Assembly (NCBI RefSeq): GCF_000473105.1
Contig: NZ_KI421498.1
Coordinates: forward strand, 2,822,009 to 2,886,008
Direction: 5' to 3'
Length of the DNA stretch: 64,000 bases
DNA from: Phaeobacter inhibens DSM 16374
Lineage (GTDB): Bacteria; Pseudomonadota; Alphaproteobacteria; Rhodobacterales; Rhodobacteraceae
In this document: positions 56,486 to 64,000 of the stretch, one piece after another
Layout of the letters: each line of letters starts with the position of its first letter
Position numbering within the stretch: the stretch's first letter is position 1
The notes under the pieces: model-generated
Databases searched by the model: none
Seen by the model: the letters and a program-made list of their open reading frames with translations, nothing else
What the model was told of the DNA's origin: nothing
Made by a program: the position numbers and the translations under genes

Positions 56486-57376
56486 ATGCCGCAGCCTGAG
56501 AACAAAGACACGCCACAGGGCCTCGCCTTTGCCGTTTCCGCCTATCTGATGTGGGGCTTTCTGCCACTCTATATGAAGGCGCTGGCACATATGCCCGCAG
56601 CAGAAGTGGTCGCCCATCGGGTGATCTGGTCGGTGCCCGTTGCGGGTGCTCTGCTCATTATCCTGCGCCGGACCCGCGACCTACGCGCGGCACTTACCTC
56701 CCCGAGAGTGTTGATGATGGGCGCGGTAACAGCAGCACTGATTTCCGTGAATTGGGGCATCTATGTCTGGTCCATCGCGACCGGCCATGCGTTGGATGCG
56801 GCTCTTGGTTATTATATCAATCCGCTGTTCAGCGTCATGCTTGGTGCTGTGCTGCTGGGCGAGCGCCTGTCGCCTGCCCAATTGGTTGCGATCGGTTTGG
56901 CAGCACTGGCGGTATTGGTGCTCGCGCTAGATGCGGGTCGGCTGCCCTGGGCGGCAATCGGGCTGACGCTCAGCTGGGGCTTTTACGCGTTTTTCAAGAA
57001 ATCTCTACCGGTTGGTCCCAACCAGGGATTCATGCTGGAGGTGCTGATCCTAACACCCCCGGCACTGGCGTATTTGGCATATCTGACGGTCACTGGCGGT
57101 GCCCATTTTGGCGGCGACTTCAGTGACACGGCGTTGTTGTTGGGGTGTGGTGTGGTGACGGCGGTGCCGCTGATTACCTATGCCAATGGCGCCAAGCTGC
57201 TGCGCCTATCTACGATCGGCATTCTGCAATATATCGCGCCCACCATGATCTTTCTGGCGGCGGTCGTTGTCTTTGGCGAGGAGTTCGGTCGCGCGCGGAT
57301 GATCGCTTTCCCGATGATCTGGCTCGCGCTGGTGATCTATTCCGTTTCGCTGCTGCGCCAGATGCGTCGCGCCTGA
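56486..57376 (+). CDS. rarD: RarD-type EamA-family permease
   Basis: A 296-residue ten-helix DMT-superfamily permease of the RarD group: GLAFAVSAYLMWGFLPLYMKAL at the N-terminus (typical of RarD), SVNWGIYVWSIATGHALDAALGYYINPL and LLRLSTIGILQYIAPTMIFLAAV. The substrate is unknown. The start at 56486 is downstream of the hairpin. The 3' end is overlapped for 171 bases by the convergent SGNH gene. Confidence 0.85.
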   Translation: MPQPENKDTPQGLAFAVSAYLMWGFLPLYMKALAHMPAAEVVAHRVIWSVPVAGALLIILRRTRDLRAALTSPRVLMMGAVTAALISVNWGIYVWSIATGHALDAALGYYINPLFSVMLGAVLLGERLSPAQLVAIGLAALAVLVLALDAGRLPWAAIGLTLSWGFYAFFKKSLPVGPNQGFMLEVLILTPPALAYLAYLTVTGGAHFGGDFSDTALLLGCGVVTAVPLITYANGAKLLRLSTIGILQYIAPTMIFLAAVVVFGEEFGRARMIAFPMIWLALVIYSVSLLRQMRRA

Positions 57377-58057
57377 CGGATTGCAAGGCGCCGAGAGTTC
57401 GGCGTTGATTGTCTGTGCCAGAGTGTCAGCCCAAAGCGTATAAGCCATGGCTGAAGGGTGATACCCGTCTTGTGCGGCCAGCGTTGGATCGGGCGGTATT
57501 GTGAAGGGCAGGTGTACGACATTTGGATCCTGTGCGGCCAGTTTGGCCAGCACCCGGTCCAGCCGCGTCGAATGCCGTCCTAGAACCCAGGCCAGCGGGT
57601 TGGGAAGGGCGGGAAAATCCGCCATGGGCGGCACACCGGACAGGATCACCAGTGTTACCCCAAATCGGTCACGCAGAAGTCTGATCAGGGCTGACTGTTC
57701 CATGTGAAACCGTCGCCGTCGTGCAAGTCGCGTCACATCGTTCACGCCAAGTGCCAAGACCGCGACGTCGAATGTCTGTGGTGGAAGCGCGCGCACCCGG
57801 GCCAGTGCATCGGCGCTGCGATGTCCGGTTGTCGCCTCCAGTCGCCAGGTCAGATGCCGCCCAGTCGTCAGTTTCTTGGTCAATTGGCCGCAGAGCGCGT
57901 CATCCTGTCGGCCGACACCAACCCCTGCGGCAGAGCTATCGCCGACAATCAGCAGACGCAGAGGTGTGCCACGGCCCAACTGCCCAAACCGTGGCCCCCA
58001 GGGTTCAGGCAGGCGTAGCGCCCTGCGCCGCACGTTGATTGCCTGCACGACCAGCAA
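57206..58057 (-). CDS. SGNH/GDSL hydrolase-like protein
   Basis: A 283-residue SGNH hydrolase: Ser41 in VGDSSAAG, Asn106 in GVND, and Asp197/His200 in DGYHPSAMA, all four consensus blocks. The start seems to be TTG (58057); no better codon preserves the N-terminal hydrophobic stretch LLVVQAINVRRR. The conserved fold ends by about residue 220, and the last 60-odd residues run antisense through the rarD 3' end for 171 bases, so the true stop may be earlier or a stop may have been lost. Confidence 0.75.
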   Translation of the reverse strand: MLVVQAINVRRRALRLPEPWGPRFGQLGRGTPLRLLIVGDSSAAGVGVGRQDDALCGQLTKKLTTGRHLTWRLEATTGHRSADALARVRALPPQTFDVAVLALGVNDVTRLARRRRFHMEQSALIRLLRDRFGVTLVILSGVPPMADFPALPNPLAWVLGRHSTRLDRVLAKLAAQDPNVVHLPFTIPPDPTLAAQDGYHPSAMAYTLWADTLAQTINAELSAPCNPSGATHLAQQRNGIDHQREPDHRESDHPRATELLAKDNDRRQKDHGGRDILQNADRR

Positions 58058-58095
58058 TGGCAGCAGTACGATCCGAGCGATATGGTCCAGGCCGA

Positions 58096-58509
58096 TCAGC
58101 TGAGCGCCGATTGATAGTGCAGAAACCGAGGATCCGAGGTGACCCGCGCCATGATTGCTTCCCGCAAGACCCCAATGCTTTTGTAAGGGCGCATCACCAC
58201 TTCGAACTGGGCAATCAGCCCGTCTGAATTCAGGGTGATCAGATCAACGCCGACCGCATCGAACTCTCCGATCTTGCACTGGAATTCCAAGGCCCAGTCA
58301 TCGCCACTTCCCATGATGCGGCGGTAACGAAAATCGCCGAAAATTTGACCGACGTGCCCCAGAATGGCTGCGACCGGAGCGCGACCGGTCCAGATTTTCC
58401 AATAGGTCGGTGGCAGAAACTGCACATCTTCGGCCAGCAGGCTAGCAATCTGACTGTCATCACCTTTGGCAACGACTTCATGCAGCCTGCTGATGGTTGG
58501 ATGAGTCAT
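58096..58509 (-). CDS. SnoaL-like/NTF2-fold protein
   Basis: A 137-residue nuclear-transport-factor-2-like fold: MTHPTISRLHEVVAKGDDSQ, LLAEDVQFLPPTYWKIWTGR, ILGHVGQIFGDFRYRR, CKIGEFDAVGVDLITLNSDGLIAQFEVVMRP. Such proteins are small enzymes or binding proteins for diverse ligands. AAAGG lies before the ATG. It is upstream of the SGNH gene in the same direction. No catalytic role can be assigned. Confidence 0.8.
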   Translation of the reverse strand: MTHPTISRLHEVVAKGDDSQIASLLAEDVQFLPPTYWKIWTGRAPVAAILGHVGQIFGDFRYRRIMGSGDDWALEFQCKIGEFDAVGVDLITLNSDGLIAQFEVVMRPYKSIGVLREAIMARVTSDPRFLHYQSALS

Positions 58510-58647
58510 GCGTCACCTTTCAGACCAGGGAACCCGCGAAGAATGCGAATGTGAAGATGTCACCACCCTGCCGATCCACCCAAGCACCGGCAAGCGCGAC
58601 GTTGCGATACCTTGCCCTGCGGGCAACGGGCCGCTAGGGACGCGGGC

Positions 58648-59301
58648 ATGACAGTTTCTAGCGATTATACTCCGCCGACAGATCCCCTGGACATCCTGCA
58701 TCATGACGCCCAGCTTCTGGTGGTGAACAAGCCCCATGGTCTGCTCAGCGTGCCGGGTCGGGGGGAGCATCTTGCGGATTGTCTTCTGAGTAGGCTGCAG
58801 GCTGTCTTTCCGGAGGCGCTTCTGGTGCATCGGCTGGATCGTGATACCTCCGGTGTGATGGTGTTCGGCGTCACTCCACATGCCCAGCGGCATCTGTCCA
58901 TGCAGTTCGAAAAGCGCAGTGCGAAGAAAGCCTATGTGGCGCGGGTTGACGGTCGGCTTGAACCGCGCAGCGGAACCGTAGATCTGCCGCTCATCGTGGA
59001 CTGGCCCAATCGCCCGCGCCAGATGGTCTGCCACGACACCGGCAAGGAGGCCGTGACTGACTGGCGGGTGATGAAATACGAAGACACGGCAACACGTGTG
59101 CGTCTGACGCCCAAGACCGGACGGTCGCATCAGCTGCGGGTGCATATGCTGTCTCTGGGTCACGCCATTTTGGGCGATCCGCTTTATGCAGAGGGGCACG
59201 CATTGGATCACCCGCGTATGATGCTGCATGCGGAGGAGCTGCGGATCAAACATCCTGACAGTGGCGAATCGATGAAGTTTCGCGTCAAGGCCCCGTTCTG
59301 A
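58648..59301 (+). CDS. RluA-family pseudouridine synthase
   Basis: A 217-residue pseudouridine synthase with the catalytic motif HRLDRDTSGV (Asp64), GLLSVPGRGEH, and the ending KTGRSHQLRVHMLSLGHAILGDPLYA (short quotes of the RluA C-terminal motif). There is no S4 domain, as in RluA. The RNA target may be 23S rRNA or tRNA. It is convergent with the fucosyltransferase gene with a 12-base gap. Confidence 0.92.
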   Translation: MTVSSDYTPPTDPLDILHHDAQLLVVNKPHGLLSVPGRGEHLADCLLSRLQAVFPEALLVHRLDRDTSGVMVFGVTPHAQRHLSMQFEKRSAKKAYVARVDGRLEPRSGTVDLPLIVDWPNRPRQMVCHDTGKEAVTDWRVMKYEDTATRVRLTPKTGRSHQLRVHMLSLGHAILGDPLYAEGHALDHPRMMLHAEELRIKHPDSGESMKFRVKAPF

Positions 59302-59313
59302 GGCCAACTGTAC

Positions 59314-60171
59314 CTAGACGCTGATACGCAGCCAGCCCGGCGGCAGGATATCGGGATTGTTCAGTTTCGGATCGCCAAACCATTTTGCCGGACCGGCGAC
59401 GCGGCGGTCCGGTGTCTGGTTCAACCAGGCTGCCCACCAGGAAAACGAGCTGTTGCCGATGATGTTGTGTTTGCACAGGCTCATCAGGCGCATGTCCTCA
59501 TAGTCGGTATCAGCGCCGTTGAAATCCACCACAACCTTGTCACAGGGCAAGGGCAGGTTTTCCTTTGCCCACTGTGGATCATCCGAGAAGACATAAACCG
59601 TTGGCTGTCCCTTCAGCCCGTCCAGAACCTGCGCCAATGCGGCCTCGTAATAGGCTTGATCGCATAGCACATGCGCCGCAAGGGTCAGATAATCGCCCCG
59701 GCGCACGTGCAGTGAAATCGCGTTGGTCTCGCCGATCCGTGCCGCCATCTCCGCGTTTTGCTGATTTGAATATTCAGGGAAGGTGAAGTCCCGCCGGATG
59801 CGCTCGGCACTTTGTGCGAAATAGCGCTCGCTCTGCCAGTAACCATGCAGGTAGCTGTTGTCGCTCCAGTCTACGAAATCCGGATTGTAGCCCAGGCCAA
59901 CCTCCCGGCGTAACTTCGGTCCGGTGCCTAGATGCTGGCCCAAACCGCGCCATAGCGCGTAACCCAGCGGAGCGCGTTGGCGCAACGGTGGCCAGATGTC
60001 CGGTGTGGCCAGGTCAAGATCGAAGAGGCGCGTCAGCACACCCTCACCGCGCAGCTCGGCGCCGCGACTGTCAAGCGCAAGTGACACGCCAAGCCGATCT
60101 GCCAGCGCACGCCCGGCAGCGTATTGGAACATCTGATTGCCCAGTCGGCCATGCAGGCGGGTGATGATCAT
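59314..60171 (-). CDS. GT11 alpha-1,2-fucosyltransferase-like protein
   Basis: A 285-residue glycosyltransferase of family 11: GRLGNQMFQYAAGR (8-21) and HVRRGDYL (155-162), the GDP-fucose-binding motif of the family, then YVFSDDPQWAKENL and NSSFSWWAAWLNQ. It would add L-fucose or a related 6-deoxyhexose in surface glycan synthesis. GAGGG precedes the ATG at 60171. No other glycan gene is nearby, so it may be an acquired single gene or act on a widely available acceptor. Confidence 0.85.
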   Translation of the reverse strand: MIITRLHGRLGNQMFQYAAGRALADRLGVSLALDSRGAELRGEGVLTRLFDLDLATPDIWPPLRQRAPLGYALWRGLGQHLGTGPKLRREVGLGYNPDFVDWSDNSYLHGYWQSERYFAQSAERIRRDFTFPEYSNQQNAEMAARIGETNAISLHVRRGDYLTLAAHVLCDQAYYEAALAQVLDGLKGQPTVYVFSDDPQWAKENLPLPCDKVVVDFNGADTDYEDMRLMSLCKHNIIGNSSFSWWAAWLNQTPDRRVAGPAKWFGDPKLNNPDILPPGWLRISV

Positions 60172-60241
60172 GGTTGGTCCCTCGGAGCGATATGCAGCGT
60201 TGATAGGCGCCATGGGCTGTCATGACCAGACCCGGTCGGTC

Positions 60242-60745
60242 TCATCCGCCGGATCGCGCCTGCCAGTCGCTGTAGGCTGCAACGCCAAAATCCATATCCG
60301 GGTCGTCAGTCATCGGCGCCAGAAACTCGATCGAGTGCCCGTCCGGATCCTTGAAGTAGATCGACAGCGCAGGCATCCAGCCCAGCACCACCGGTTCCTC
60401 CGTCGGGGCTCCGTGAAAATCAAGCGGTGTGATCCCGGCATCAGACAGCCGGTCGCAAATGCCATCAAGTGCCGGTATCGTGGTTCGAAACGCCATGTGC
60501 AGTCTCATACCCATCGGGGCCGAGCCACCCGACCACAGCCCCAGCATCCCCTGTGACTGCCCGCCGACCCAGTAAAATGCGACCTGCCGTTCGGGCAGGC
60601 AACGCGCAAGCTCCAACCCGATAGTTTCACCATAAAACGCCATGGCAACGTCTAGGTTTTTCACGGGCAGGTGGGTTTCGTAAATACCGGTCAAGGTGGT
60701 GCTGATACCGGTTTTGACGACGGGGGCAGGCTTCTCATGGATCAT
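60242..60745 (-). CDS. VOC/glyoxalase-type protein
   Basis: A 167-residue vicinal-oxygen-chelate domain: GIYETHLPVKNLDVAMAFYGETIGLEL, RLHMAFRTTIPALDGICDRL, and YFKDPDGHSIEFLAPM. The metal ligands His25-like and Glu-like positions can be placed in both halves. The substrate is unknown (glyoxalase, dioxygenase or antibiotic-resistance-type). ATG at 60745 has AGGAG upstream. Its neighbour at 61105 has an N-terminal segment often seen in glyoxalase-superfamily proteins. Confidence 0.82.
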   Translation of the reverse strand: MIHEKPAPVVKTGISTTLTGIYETHLPVKNLDVAMAFYGETIGLELARCLPERQVAFYWVGGQSQGMLGLWSGGSAPMGMRLHMAFRTTIPALDGICDRLSDAGITPLDFHGAPTEEPVVLGWMPALSIYFKDPDGHSIEFLAPMTDDPDMDFGVAAYSDWQARSGG

Positions 60746-61104
60746 TCGGCGTCTCCTGTGAATGGTCATTTTCCCTACCCTGCAAGCTCAAGTCAGGTTT
60801 AGATCAAGAGGTATGTGATCTCTGTCTTTATTTCTTTTGATGCGGCTTGGACGTGGCCTCTCTCTACTCAGCGGGGCTGATAGACAGCCATTCAATCGTA
60901 GTCGCGGGTTGCTAGGGTCTTGACTACGACGGGTGGAACCGCCTAAGGCTGAAACAGGGTCGGAGCCCTGCCGCTCGCGGTTGACAAGACCATGGTGAAC
61001 CTCCGTCTGTAGATTTCCTGTCTTTCGCCCATCGATATGATGCGCCAATGGCAATGCGGGCTCCATATTTTCGGCGCATCTTGTTGATTGGACAAGAGGC
61101 AAGA
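60746..61104. other. 359-base non-coding gap with inverted repeats
   Basis: Divergent leader region of the VOC and 61105 genes. An 8-base-pair stem TCGTAGTC (60896-60903)/GACTACGA (60922-60929) and a short stem CAGGG/CCCTG (60955-60970) are present. No plausible gene is seen; a 104-residue frame on the minus strand has no family features. Confidence 0.45.
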
Positions 61105-61578
61105 ATGACGACCAACCCAGAAGATCTCCCCACCGTCGGGAGCCTGAAGCAACAGGCCCGCAATCTGCGACAGCAGTTGCAGGCCCGCAATCTCACCCTG
61201 TCACATAGCGCTGCGCTTGAGATGGTGGCCCGGCAATATGGCTACAAAGACTGGAATACGATCAGCGCCAAGGCGGACAGACCGCGCCCCAATATCCCGC
61301 AACAGACACTACGTGTCGGGCAGACCCTGCGGGGCAGTTATCTTGGTCAGGCCTTCACTGCTGAGCTGCGCGGGCTGCAGGTTTTTGGTGAAGGAGCACG
61401 CCGACGTGTGACCCTGCATCTGGAAGAACCGGTGGATGTGGTGAAATTCGACAGTTTCTCCGCATTGCGACAACGGATCAGCGGCACCATCGGATGGGAC
61501 GGTCGCTCGGCTGAGCGGACCTCAGATGGTGTGCCTCAGCTGGTGCTGGAATTGCCTGACTGGAGCCGTTTCACCTGA
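61105..61578 (+). CDS. uncharacterised protein with glyoxalase-associated N-terminal segment
   Basis: A 157-residue protein. The N-terminal segment SLKQQARNLRQQLQARNLTLSHSAALEMVARQYGYKDWNTISAK resembles the short helical region found ahead of some glyoxalase-superfamily proteins. Residues after about 65 (SLKQQ is at 11) form a beta-rich part (VGQTLRGSYLGQAFTAELRGLQVF) that I do not recognise. Quoted pieces are short on purpose. GAGG lies six bases before the ATG at 61105. No function can be named. Confidence 0.6.
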   Translation: MTTNPEDLPTVGSLKQQARNLRQQLQARNLTLSHSAALEMVARQYGYKDWNTISAKADRPRPNIPQQTLRVGQTLRGSYLGQAFTAELRGLQVFGEGARRRVTLHLEEPVDVVKFDSFSALRQRISGTIGWDGRSAERTSDGVPQLVLELPDWSRFT

Positions 61579-61597
61579 AACCAGCGCGAGAATACCA

Positions 61598-61623
61598 AAG
61601 AGCCGCCCTCGTAGGCGGCTCTT
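61598..61623. terminator. bidirectional hairpin terminator
   Basis: A perfect 10-base-pair stem AAGAGCCGCC/GGCGGCTCTT with loop CTCGTA lies between the 61105 gene and convergent aldehyde dehydrogenase gene. T runs are weak on both sides. Confidence 0.7.
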
Positions 61624-61654
61624 ATCGTTAAGGTGTGTGGTTTGGTATGGGGCG

Positions 61655-63094
61655 TTATTCGTCGGCCCAGCCACCGACGGCTTTCACCTCCAGGAAATCC
61701 TCAATCCCCCAGCTGCCGCCCTCGCGGCCATTGCCGGATTGTTTCATCCCACCAAACGGCGACCCGGCGGAACGCGACTTGCCGTTCATCTCGATCATGC
61801 CAGCACGCAGCTTGCGGGCCATACGGTTGGCACGAGCGAGATCTTGTGTCTGCACATAGTTGGTCAGACCATAGGGCGTGTCATTGGCAATCTCGATGGC
61901 GTCCTCTTCGCTCTCAAAGGGGATGATTGACAGCACCGGGCCAAAAATCTCTTCACGAGCGATGGTCATCTGGTTGTTCACATCGGCAAAGACGGTTGGT
62001 TTGACATAGAAACCTTGGTTTAGCCCATCCGGACGACCAGTGCCGCCAGCAACCAGTCGGGCGCCTTCGTCGATGCCCTTCTGGATCAGGTCCTGGATCT
62101 TGCCCCACTGCAGTTCGTTGACCACGGGACCGATGTGGCGACCTTCGCTGGAGGCGGGGCCAACCTCGACCTTATTGGCAACTGCGGCAGCTTCTTCGAC
62201 GGCTTTGTCGTAGATGCCTTTCTGTACCAGCATGCGACTTGGCGCGTTGCAGCTTTGACCGGTGTTGTTCATCATATGCAGCACGCCGCGCTTGACCGCT
62301 TTCTCATCGGCATCGTCAAAGATCACGTTGGCACCCTTGCCACCGAGTTCCAGATGAACCTTCTTCAGCGTATCCGCCGCAGCCTTGGAAATCGCAGTGC
62401 CTGCGCGGGTCGAGCCAGTGAAGGACACCATGTCCACATCGGGATGGCTGGACAGCTGGGTCCCCACGCCGGTGCCGTCACCGTTCACCAGATTGAAGAC
62501 ACCGGCAGGGAAACCGGCCTCGTCCATCATCTCGGCAAAGATCATCGCGTTGAGCGGGCTTTGCTCGGACGGTTTCAGAACCATGGTGCAGCCTGCAATG
62601 GCTGCGGCGCCTACCTTCAGGGTGACCTGATTCATCGGCCAGTTCCATGGTGTGATCAGCGCCGCCACGCCTACAGCCTCATGGATGATGCGATCATTGG
62701 GGGCATGGTCGCCCAGAGGGGCGTCGAAGGAAAACGCCCTCGCCGCCTTGATAAAGTTGCGCAGGTGCCAACTGCCTGCGCCTGCCTGCTGGGTGCGGGC
62801 CATGTCGATTGGCGCACCCATCTCGACGCTCATTGCCTGCGCCAGATCTTCGGTGCGGCTCTCGTATACTTCGATCAGTTTTTCGACCAGCGCGATACGC
62901 TCTTCAACCGGCGTAGCCATCCAACCCGGCAGGGCGGTCTTGGCTGCGGCGACAGCGGCATTTGTATCCGCTGCATCGCCGAGGGAAATGACGGCACAGG
63001 GCGCCTCAGTCGAGGGGTCGATCACTTCAAAATCGTTAGGTGCAGCAGGGGCGACCCATTGGCCGTTGATGTAAAAATCACGTTTCTCGATCAT
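61655..63094 (-). CDS. NAD-dependent aldehyde dehydrogenase
   Basis: A 479-residue aldehyde dehydrogenase with the catalytic Glu249 (KKVHLELGGKGAN) and Cys282 (NNTGQSCNAPSRM). N-terminal cofactor-binding blocks (LITPWNWPMNQ, FTGSTRAGTAI) are intact. The C-terminus carries the oligomerisation strand SPFGGMKQSGNGREGG. The substrate is not clear; broad ALDHs often oxidise short or amino aldehydes. A 14-base perfect palindrome lies about 100 bases upstream. Confidence 0.92.
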   Translation of the reverse strand: MIEKRDFYINGQWVAPAAPNDFEVIDPSTEAPCAVISLGDAADTNAAVAAAKTALPGWMATPVEERIALVEKLIEVYESRTEDLAQAMSVEMGAPIDMARTQQAGAGSWHLRNFIKAARAFSFDAPLGDHAPNDRIIHEAVGVAALITPWNWPMNQVTLKVGAAAIAGCTMVLKPSEQSPLNAMIFAEMMDEAGFPAGVFNLVNGDGTGVGTQLSSHPDVDMVSFTGSTRAGTAISKAAADTLKKVHLELGGKGANVIFDDADEKAVKRGVLHMMNNTGQSCNAPSRMLVQKGIYDKAVEEAAAVANKVEVGPASSEGRHIGPVVNELQWGKIQDLIQKGIDEGARLVAGGTGRPDGLNQGFYVKPTVFADVNNQMTIAREEIFGPVLSIIPFESEEDAIEIANDTPYGLTNYVQTQDLARANRMARKLRAGMIEMNGKSRSAGSPFGGMKQSGNGREGGSWGIEDFLEVKAVGGWADE

Positions 63095-63415
63095 CTGTCG
63101 ATCTCCCGGATATCAGGGTGTGACGGGGCAAAACCCCGCAATTAGCCGCCACTCTGTCACTGGTGTTTCGGATGGGCAAGGGGGGAATGAATAATTTGAT
63201 CAAATTGCTGAGGTGGACGAAAATCCACTATTTTGCGCTGTTCTGGGACAGCTGCGCGATATCATCGATTGCCGCACACGCACGTCCCGAACGGGTCAGA
63301 TTGACGCGTGAGTTGATCTTTTCGACTGCTTGCCGCCTAACAAGGGTTTAACCTGCGCGTCGAGTGGTTAGGTTATCGACCAGTGAGTAGTCATTTGACA
63401 GCAGAGGAGAGACCC
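63095..63415. promoter_or_regulatory. divergent intergenic region with palindrome and CtrA-like box
   Basis: A 321-base divergent region between the aldehyde dehydrogenase and peroxiredoxin genes. It holds the palindrome AATTTGATCAAATT at 63193-63206, a hairpin CGGGG/CCCCG just upstream of the aldehyde dehydrogenase start, and CTAA-N7-TTAAC (63337-63352), one base off the CtrA consensus, 64 bases before the peroxiredoxin start. No gene is seen. Confidence 0.5.
63193..63206. promoter_or_regulatory. perfect 14-base palindrome, candidate operator
   Basis: AATTTGATCAAATT reads the same on both strands. It lies 99 bases upstream of the aldehyde dehydrogenase start and 210 bases upstream of peroxiredoxin, a typical position for a repressor or activator site. 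The binding protein is unknown. Confidence 0.5.
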
Positions 63416-64000
63416 ATGGGTTTGCGTATCAATGATGTGGTTCCGAATTTCACCGCAGAAACCGATCAGGGCACCATTTCGTTTCACGATTGGATTGGTG
63501 ACAGCTGGGCGATTCTGTTCTCCCACCCCAAGGATTTCACTCCGGTCTGCACCACGGAATTTTCGGCCGTGGCGCAGTTGTCCGATGAATGGGCTGCCCG
63601 CAACACCAAAGTAATCGGCGTGTCGGTTGATGGTGTCGAAGACCACAAAAAATGGAAAACGGACATCGAAAGCTACGGCAAAGCTGCGGCAGGTTTCCCG
63701 ATCATCGCCGACGAAGGTCTCGCGGTATCCAAGGCTTTCGACATGTTGCCCGCCGAGGCCTATCTGCCCGATGGCCGGACGCCCGCAGACAGCGCCACTG
63801 TGCGCTCGGTCTTTATCATTGGTCCGGACAAGCAACTGAAACTGTCGATGACCTACCCAATGACTGTGGGCCGCAATTTTGCCGAGATCCTGCGCGCATT
63901 GGACGGTCTGCAGATGTCTGGCAAAGGTGTTGCGACGCCCGCAAATTGGGTGCCGGGTGAGGATGTAATCATTCCACCGAGCGTATCGAATGAGGATGCG
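63416..64000 (+). CDS. 1-Cys (Prx6-type) peroxiredoxin, 3'-truncated
   Basis: The 195 visible residues encode a Prx6-family peroxiredoxin. The peroxidatic Cys45 is in DFTPVCTTEF with His37 (LFSHPKD), the PRDX6-type order. Further blocks are KVIGVSVDGVEDHKKW, AEAYLPDGRTPADSATVRSVFIIGPDK and MTYPMTVGRNFAEILRALD. The frame is open to the end of the window. GAGGAG lies six bases before the ATG at 63416. It reduces hydrogen peroxide and organic peroxides, probably with a glutathione-type partner. Confidence 0.92.
   Translation, partial: MGLRINDVVPNFTAETDQGTISFHDWIGDSWAILFSHPKDFTPVCTTEFSAVAQLSDEWAARNTKVIGVSVDGVEDHKKWKTDIESYGKAAAGFPIIADEGLAVSKAFDMLPAEAYLPDGRTPADSATVRSVFIIGPDKQLKLSMTYPMTVGRNFAEILRALDGLQMSGKGVATPANWVPGEDVIIPPSVSNEDA

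Noticed and set aside
60788-61102. 104-residue minus-strand frame in the 60746-61104 gap
   Set aside because: No motif, no ribosome site and no family features; it overlaps the inverted repeats.
63163-63351. 62-residue plus-strand frame in the divergent promoter region
   Set aside because: It spans the palindrome and the CtrA-like box, has no ribosome site and no recognisable features.

Overview
The window looks like chromosomal DNA from a Roseobacter-group alphaproteobacterium (Rhodobacteraceae; Phaeobacter, Ruegeria or Leisingera would all fit). The grounds are a GC content near 60%, a CcrM-type GANTC methyltransferase, the leuS-lptE-holA and pmbA-cysQ-kdtA-lpxK gene orders, a small porin with a typical signal peptide, DUF2125 and DUF3576 proteins, and a pair of dimethylglycine-dehydrogenase-like proteins. 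I see no rRNA, tRNA, CRISPR array, prophage or insertion sequence. About 62 protein genes fill the window, mostly in short operons with 1-, 4- or 14-base overlaps. The first and last genes are cut by the window ends.

Layout. 1-9 kb: the end of a 2-oxoacid dehydrogenase E1 gene coupled to a malonyltransferase-like gene, a DUF427/nucleotide-cyclase fusion, a membrane-tethered winged-helix regulator overlapping a small secreted protein, rnhB, ccrM and a membrane-bound cyclase. 9-17 kb: alkB, mutY, a DUF721 protein, a DsbA-like protein, then the lipid A/KDO-type operon pmbA-cysQ-kdtA-like-lpxK. 17-27 kb: DUF2125, SDR and enoyl-CoA hydratase, HNH, a flavoprotein, GST, holA-lptE-leuS, DUF3576. 27-34 kb: porin, YggS, L,D-transpeptidase, ribA, a response regulator, exonuclease III, a lytic-transglycosylase-like lipoprotein, lolA. 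34-46 kb: ftsK, aminotransferase, amidase, UbiH-like, Trm112/LON pair, thioredoxin-TPR, hspQ, gamma-glutamyltransferase, an anti-sigma/STAS pair. 46-57 kb: thiolase, msrC between two copies of an inverted repeat element, then an operon of an XRE-cupin regulator, LysE exporter, GFA protein, FAD/GcvT fusion and GlxA/AraC regulator, followed by a second FAD/GcvT fusion and rarD. 57-64 kb: SGNH hydrolase, SnoaL-like, pseudouridine synthase, fucosyltransferase, VOC protein, an unknown gene, aldehyde dehydrogenase and a 1-Cys peroxiredoxin.

How the genes work together. Most of the window is housekeeping: envelope building (lpxK, lptE, lolA, ftsK, L,D-transpeptidase), DNA upkeep (mutY, rnhB, xthA, holA, ccrM) and redox protection (DsbA-like, thioredoxin, msrC, peroxiredoxin). 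The most system-like region is 48.6-56.3 kb. It pairs two oxidative N-demethylase-type enzymes with a formaldehyde-handling GFA domain, an exporter and two regulators, which suggests catabolism of a methylated amine. The strongest candidates for something undescribed are the membrane winged-helix regulator with its secreted partner (3763-4741), the two-hairpin repeat flanking msrC, a low-GC insertion in the leuS editing domain, and a 359-base structured gap at 60746-61104.
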